This document shows positions 58,810 to 64,000 of a stretch of 64,000 nucleotides of DNA, piece by piece (within the stretch, counting starts at the first letter, position 1; the number at the start of each line of letters is the position of its first letter). The stretch is from Rhizophagus irregularis (taxonomy: Eukaryota; Glomeromycota; Glomeromycetes; Glomerales; Glomeraceae). The DNA is taken from positions 3,162,001 to 3,226,000 of the forward strand of contig NC_089435.1 of assembly GCF_026210795.1 (NCBI RefSeq), in the 5' to 3' direction. The notes beneath the pieces were generated by a model, which saw only the letters and a program-made list of their open reading frames with translations, was not told the DNA's origin and did no database searches. A program made the translations under genes and the position numbers.

Positions 58810-59600
58810 GATAGGATTTGCATATTATAATATTCATAATGACATATTCTTTCTAATGAATCTCTTTAATAAATGAAAAAAAATTTACGCCACGGTAAAT
58901 ATTATAAGCTGTAGCAGCTAATCCATGAGAAGATCATTTGTACCTTACAATACAGATTGTTCGTTCGAGAGCGTTTCATAGTAATCAATTAAAATGGTTG
59001 TATTGCGAAAATTTTAAAAAAATTGTGACTAAAACACCCACATATGTTAAGTTGCGTGATAAAGGCTAAGAAAAACAGTCCAAAGGTTTTATCACGTCCG
59101 TAGTCTTTCTTGTGATCATCAAAAGAGAGGGTGCACAATTTGACCAAAAACAACTGCACTATATGTTGGACTTGAGCAAAATTGCGTGATAAAAGTTAAA
59201 ACAATCCAAAGATTTTATCACATTTGTAGTTCTTTTTTGTGATCATCGAAAGAGAGAGCGCACTTTCATCACTTCTATAAGATAACCTTTGCATATCATA
59301 ATATTCATGGTGACATATTGGCATGTTACGTTCTTGCCAATGAATTTCTTTTAATAAATGGGAAAATTTTTGTGATAATAAAATATATAAATTGGCATTT
59401 CAGTTTGACAATAAGAGATAAAAGAATATAACTCAAAGACCATATTCTATGTTAGACTTAAGTGATAAAGCTTAGAAAAGAATTTCAAAATTTCTAATCA
59501 AATCCCCATCCATATTCCTCCTTGTGAACATCTGAAAAGAGATGACTTGGATGATGAAAAACCTTTATCTTGTACTCTTAATGAAGAAATAAAAAGGAAT
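58810..59600. repeat. Nested diverged duplications
   Basis: The stretch GTGATAAAGG(...)TTTATCACG(...)TTGTGATCATCAAAAGAGA at 59054-59130 recurs at 59180-59250 with changes, and more loosely at 59460-59540. GCATATTATAATATTCATAATGACATATT-like sequence (58819) recurs at 59291 (GCATATCATAATATTCATGG). No coding capacity. Confidence 0.6.
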
Positions 59601-60592
59601 TATAAACATTGTAACATAAATCTTAAGTTTTTCTTTTTTTTTTAGAATAAACAATCCAGTAGTAATAATATTTCCTTACATCTAAATATTCCAAATACAG
59701 TAAATTCTTTTTTTTTTTAGTTTCATACTTGAGTTCTCTATCAATCACAGCAACAATGAAAGTGTACATCACAATTAAACAGAGAGAAGATAGACCTAAA
59801 AAAAAGAAAATGAAAAAAAAGAAGATAAAATAACTATTATATAATATATCACATGACCCTCAGAATCATCATCCAACACTTCATTATAACTAAATGTTGT
59901 TTTTACAAATTTCTTGTGGGACATCTATAAATTAAAAAGGATGATTAGCTTTCGCTAAGTACTCTACTTAAGAATTTCATCCCACCATCTGGTAGTGACG
60001 TGAGGCAGTATCCTTCTAAAGTATCAAGTAACATAACGAAGCAGTTCGGATCTTCTTCCTATATATTAGTGTCGATATTTTCACCGTCCGTTCCTGAAAA
60101 CTGCACAATAAAAGGTATAGCTACAAGTATCTGTTTGAAAGAACTTACAAAAACACAGCTTTAGGTTATTGTGTCCTTTCACTGACATCTCTCCTGGACA
60201 CACAAGAGATTTGTTATCATCCAGAAATTCTGAAAACAGAGAAGGACGTTCACAGTAAAACTGTGGCCACGAAGCGCTTCCAGTTCTCTGAATCCAAAAT
60301 CCTCAATGAGAACAAATCAATTGCATGAGTCAAAGTTGAGGAAGGCACATAACTATTCCTCATTGCGGAATAGTAGACCTCAACACTGAGAAGATCTCAT
60401 TCGTATCTCAGCCAGGTCCGTCAGTTAACAGAGTTATCATAGATAAACCTGCCAGCTCACAAGGTTGCCGTAACTTCCTTGATCATTGCATCCACTTGTT
60501 CACCTTCACCAGATAGCTTTACAAAAACAGTTCAAAATACCTTTGGCCAAAAGAAGACCTAATAAAGAGAAGACCTAGACAGAGAGAAGATA
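59601..60592. repeat. Intergenic DNA with dispersed repeat copy
   Basis: GAAGGACGTTCACAGTA and TGTGGCCACGAAGCGCTTCC around 60241-60280 match the repeat at 9365-9460 but lack its middle part. ACAGAGAGAAGATAGACCTA appears at 59779 and again at 60578, with a variant at 61200. No gene recognised. Confidence 0.55.
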
Positions 60593-61170
60593 GACCTAAA
60601 AAAAAGATAAAAAGATGACAAAAAAAAGATGACGAAACAAAAGATAACAAAAAAAAGATGATGAAACGAAAGAAAAAAGATGATAAAGTGAAAAAAAGAC
60701 GATAAAATGAAAAAAAGGACGACGAAATGAAAGAAAAAAGATGAAGAAGCGAAAAAAAGACAACAAAACAAAAAAAAAAAGGACAAAAAAACAAAAAAAA
60801 GGATGATGACAAAATGAAAAAAAGGACAAAAAAACGAAAAAAAGGACAAAAAAATGAAAAAAAGGACAAAAAAATGAAAAAAAGGACAAAAAAACGAAAA
60901 AAAAAGGACTAAAAAATGAAAAAAAAGGACAAAAAAATGAAAAAAAAGGACGAAAAATGAAAAAAAAGGACGAAAAACGAAAAAAATGACGAAAAAACGA
61001 AAAAAGGACGAAAAAATGAAAAAAAGGACGAAAAAATGAAAAAAAGGACGAAAAAATGAAAAAAGGACGAAAAAATGAAAAAAAGGACGAAAAAACAAAA
61101 AAGGGATGATAAAACAAAAAAAAAGGACAAAAAAACAAAAAAAAGGATGACAAAACGAAAAAAAGGGGTC
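60593..61170. repeat. Purine-only tandem array, ~19-bp units
   Basis: Tandem units of the form GAAAAAAAGGACGAAAAAAT, with C to T and A to G variants, fill this block. The plus strand is almost all purine plus a regular C or T. Frames on the minus strand stay open over 200-350 codons and read as repeats of FFSFFVLFFH-like sequence, which has no coding character. Confidence 0.85.
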
Positions 61171-62020
61171 TAAAAGAAGACCTAATAAGAGAAAACTTAG
61201 ACAGAGAGAAGATAGTCCTAAAAAAAAAGACACACAAAACCACTACAAAACCCAACCCATTCTCTAAAGGAAGACGTAAAGAAAAGGGCCTAAGAGATAG
61301 AAGATATAATAAAGAAAAGCCTAGGCGGAGAGAAGATATACCTCGAAAAAAAAAGATGACGAAAGTATATATTGTGTATATAGCTGATGAAAAAAAGGAT
61401 GAAAAAAAGGGGTATTGAGGGTATATAAATACTTTTTCGAATACATAGTGACTAATAATAAGATAATTAGGGAGTATAGTATATTGCATAATACAATTGT
61501 TTGACAATACAATTGTTTTGACAATACAGTTGTTTCTGGTTTTGAAAAAAAAACTGGAAATAAAAAAAAATAATAAAAAAATGCCTTGGCAAACACGATA
61601 TACTGCGGCTGATCGCATCATCCAATATTTTTTTTCTATTTTGGTCCTCTTTTTCAAACCCGAAAAAATAAAATTTTTTTAATAAGTTTTTTTTTCATTT
61701 ATTTATATTAGATAAGCTATAGCTGCATATAAACATATAAGAGAAATATTCAAAGAATTTTTTTTTTCTTATTACGATGACAAACGCATATTTATTAATT
61801 ATAATACCCTTGTAAATGGTATATTGCGCACAAATACAAATACAAGCTATAAAATAATCTCAATATACCCATTGAAATTGAGCAGGCTAAACCCACTCGC
61901 TCTCTCCATGCATGTCAAAGCCACTCCGTCCCCGATTAACACCTTTAACCACTACGCCAACCTATCTAGAGCTATCTACATATATGAGTATATCTCGCTA
62001 TTCTATACTACACTATCTCT
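61171..62020. other. Intergenic DNA
   Basis: Two further copies of the AGAAGACCTAA / AGAGAGAAGATA words flank the array at 61174-61220 and 61265-61345. The rest is AT-rich without a recognisable gene. Confidence 0.45.
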
Positions 62021-62023
62021 AAA

Positions 62024-62967
62024 CTACTTTTTATTTTTACCTTTTTTCTTTTTTTGGCCCATCCTACTTCCAGGTTTTCCGGCCCAAGGTGTTTTTTCTT
62101 TTTTAACTTCTCTTAAACCGTCTTCTGATTCCTCAAATTCAACATCGCTGCGTTGTTCCCTGTTTTTCTTTATACGCTTTTTATATATTCTTGATCATCC
62201 GATGATGATGACGACGTAGGCTGCGAAGATCCATCATCCGGCGATACAACAAATGGATTACGATTTGTTAAAGTGAACGGATATTCACTTTTCTTTTGTA
62301 GCCTTTCAGTACAATTAGCGTTGACGTTGGTGTATTCATGCAATTCCCAGGCGTAACTGTCTTTACGCTGTTCCCAGTGCTCACTAATTTATTTTTGGCA
62401 TCTTTGACTTCTTTTTCTGCTAACTTACTTTTAGCTTTATTTTTCACGTCATTGACTCAATTTCTCGGCAGCATCATTTGTCGTTGATGAATCAATCATT
62501 ATTGTATCACTAAGTGAAATCTTTTCATGTTCTACCATTATTTCTTTTCTATATTCCTCTATTATTCTCACCACGTTGCCTGGAGAAGTGTAGTCTTTTA
62601 ATGGAATCAACACCGTTTTGACTTGCACTTCATTCAGCAAGTTTTTTCTAAATTTATTTACAGTATCAACCACCTCTTCCGTAGTTGGTTCTTTAAAAGT
62701 TGCCAGCGTTACTATTGCTGAGTTTTGAATTTTTTGAATTACTGATTTCCCTCTGTTGTCACCCTTCGGAACCGTACTGATGAGAGCGCTGGCAAGTCCC
62801 TCCCTTGGAGAGCCCGCCGTAGAACTGTCTTGACGCTTCCCATGAATGACCCAGGCTTGATCTGTATCTCCATCCAGAGCAATTGCATCGTCCAGCTGAG
62901 CTTTGTCTTTAAAGTATGCCAAGAAGACCGTCTTATTTTCAAAAAGAATATTCAAAGAATTTATCAT
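62024..62967 (-). pseudogene. Decayed ORF, possibly retroelement ORF1
   Basis: The frame from 62967 gives 172 residues (MINSLNILFENKTVFLAYFK, then KDKAQLDDAIALDGDTDQAW and VVDTVNKFRKNLLNE), then a stop. Continuation is seen in two other frames: YAWELHEYTNVNANCTERL and PFVVSPDDGSSQP, then RIKKNREQRSDVEFEESEDG and a lysine-rich end, GQKKKKGKNKK, with a stop at 62024. At least two frameshifts separate the pieces, so this is a dead copy unless the assembly is wrong. The N-terminal AYFKDKAQLDDAI part resembles the gag-like first ORF of LINEs in arbuscular mycorrhizal fungi. That call is weak. Confidence 0.45.
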
Positions 62968-63780
62968 AAGATGTTCTACGAGACATTAAGCAAGGATTAA
63001 AATAAAATATAAGAACAGAAGTAATGTCATCATTGGTCAGAAATAATAAATAATATATTTATTTTATTAACATTGTTTATTCTCAACATCTTACTTCTGT
63101 ATAGGATCAAATGATCAATCAATTGTTTATCATGTGATAAATAATGCCTATACGTGATATTTATTATATTACAATTCCTCATTTTTTTAATTGAATTATC
63201 ATTTTATTGCTAAACGTATCTTAATATTAGGAATTATTTAAAAACTTCAAAGTATTGGTATCAATGTATGAGTGTAATATACGTAGTCTAGGCACTAAAA
63301 AACTCAGCAAGAATGGTATCCACTACGAAGGTGGTAGTCAGCCATTGAAAAAAACATCTCTTTCAACAAATTTTTTTAAGGAATAAAAGTTTTTTCATAC
63401 GCCATTTAAATCTCTTAAAGACAACTCTCTTGAAGTTTTACATCATATCGTAAATCGTTGTATGGTAAAAAGAATATTACCTACTTTAAAGTAATAAATG
63501 ATTATGATATACTTAATAAAATCGGTGGCGTTGTTAAAAGTTAAAAAAAGATATATATAAAGGTAAATACGTCATGATTAGGTAATTAAAAGCTACAATA
63601 TAACCATACGTATTGATAATTGATTTAATTGATTGCAGATATTGAGATCATACTTTTTCTATGATCATTGTACAACAAAAAAAAAATAATATTTATACAG
63701 TTCTTTTCTTTTTTTTAATACATATCTCTCCTCCATCTCTTTCATTCCTCCTTCAAACACAACTAAATACTTTTTTTATA
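62968..63780. other. AT-rich intergenic DNA
   Basis: No gene or repeat recognised. Confidence 0.4.
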
Positions 63781-64000
63781 AATACTTTCTTTCAAATAAA
63801 TATCTAACAAATACCTTTTTTCACACGCAAATAAATACCTTTTTTTTTCACGCGTAAGTAAATATCTTTTTTTCACGCGCAAGTGAATACCTTTTTTTCA
63901 CGCGTAAGTAAATATCTTTTTTTTCACGCGCAAGAGAAATACCTTTTTTTCACGCGCAAGTAATTTTTTTTCACGCGCAAGTAAATACTAAGACGGAAAA
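63781..64000. repeat. Tandem CACGCG(C/T)AAGTAAATA array
   Basis: About seven diverged copies of a roughly 30-bp unit, TTTTTTTCACGCG(C/T)AAGTAAATA(C/T)C, run to the right window edge. Earlier, shorter variants lack CACGCG and show only AAATACTTTTTTT words. The array may continue beyond the window. Confidence 0.8.

Noticed and set aside
60519-61657. Phe/Ser-rich minus-strand ORFs up to 353 residues
   Set aside because: They arise from the purine tandem array; composition is repetitive in all three frames and no domain is visible.

Overview
This window looks like nuclear DNA of an arbuscular mycorrhizal fungus (Glomeromycotina, most like Rhizophagus or a close relative). Base composition is very AT-rich. 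Genes are split by short introns of about 60-130 bp with GTAAGT-like donors and T-rich acceptors. Gene content fits the group: a zinc-ribbon protein kinase family present as one intact gene and two fossils, a RING/U-box-like TPR protein, a class I-III chitin synthase, a small secreted protein resembling CBM19, and LINE and MITE remnants. This assignment is by recognition only; no search was run. Several listed ORFs begin at TTG or GTG, so I moved starts to ATG codons or to splice acceptors. Exon joins were checked by hand for phase.

Layout. 1-11.7 kb is a repeat-rich flank: a kinase fossil at the left edge, T-rich and A-rich satellites in opposite orientation, a MITE with perfect 45-bp inverted arms, a LINE 3' fragment with a 15-bp target-site duplication, a larger decayed LINE, and a decayed gene split by a palindromic MITE. 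11.8-52.3 kb is the gene-rich core: a RING/U-box-TPR protein, two small unknown genes, RPAP1, chitin synthase, the CBM19-like secreted protein, a kinase, a RanBP2-type zinc-finger protein, a FYVE-finger protein, an unknown four-exon gene, a CNH-domain protein, and a 12-exon, about 2902-residue protein with two sacsin-type HSP90-like ATPase repeats and a C-terminal BTB domain. 52.4-64 kb is a second repeat-rich flank: a 1.1-kb TIR element with a 10-bp duplication, a kinase fossil, another TIR element, long purine-only arrays, a decayed retroelement-like ORF and a CACGCG-containing tandem array that runs off the right edge.

Functions. RPAP1 belongs to RNA polymerase II assembly. Chitin synthase makes the cell wall, and the secreted CBM19-like protein may bind chitin; the two lie about 3.5 kb apart in head-to-head orientation. 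The RING/U-box-TPR protein and the sacsin-BTB protein both have domain types associated with chaperone or ubiquitin-linked protein quality control, but they are 28 kb apart and no operon-like coupling is implied. The most unusual items are the sacsin-repeat/BTB fusion, a FYVE finger whose last zinc-ligand pair is separated by a 172-residue acidic insert, and three transposon insertions in or next to genes whose target-site duplications can be read directly.
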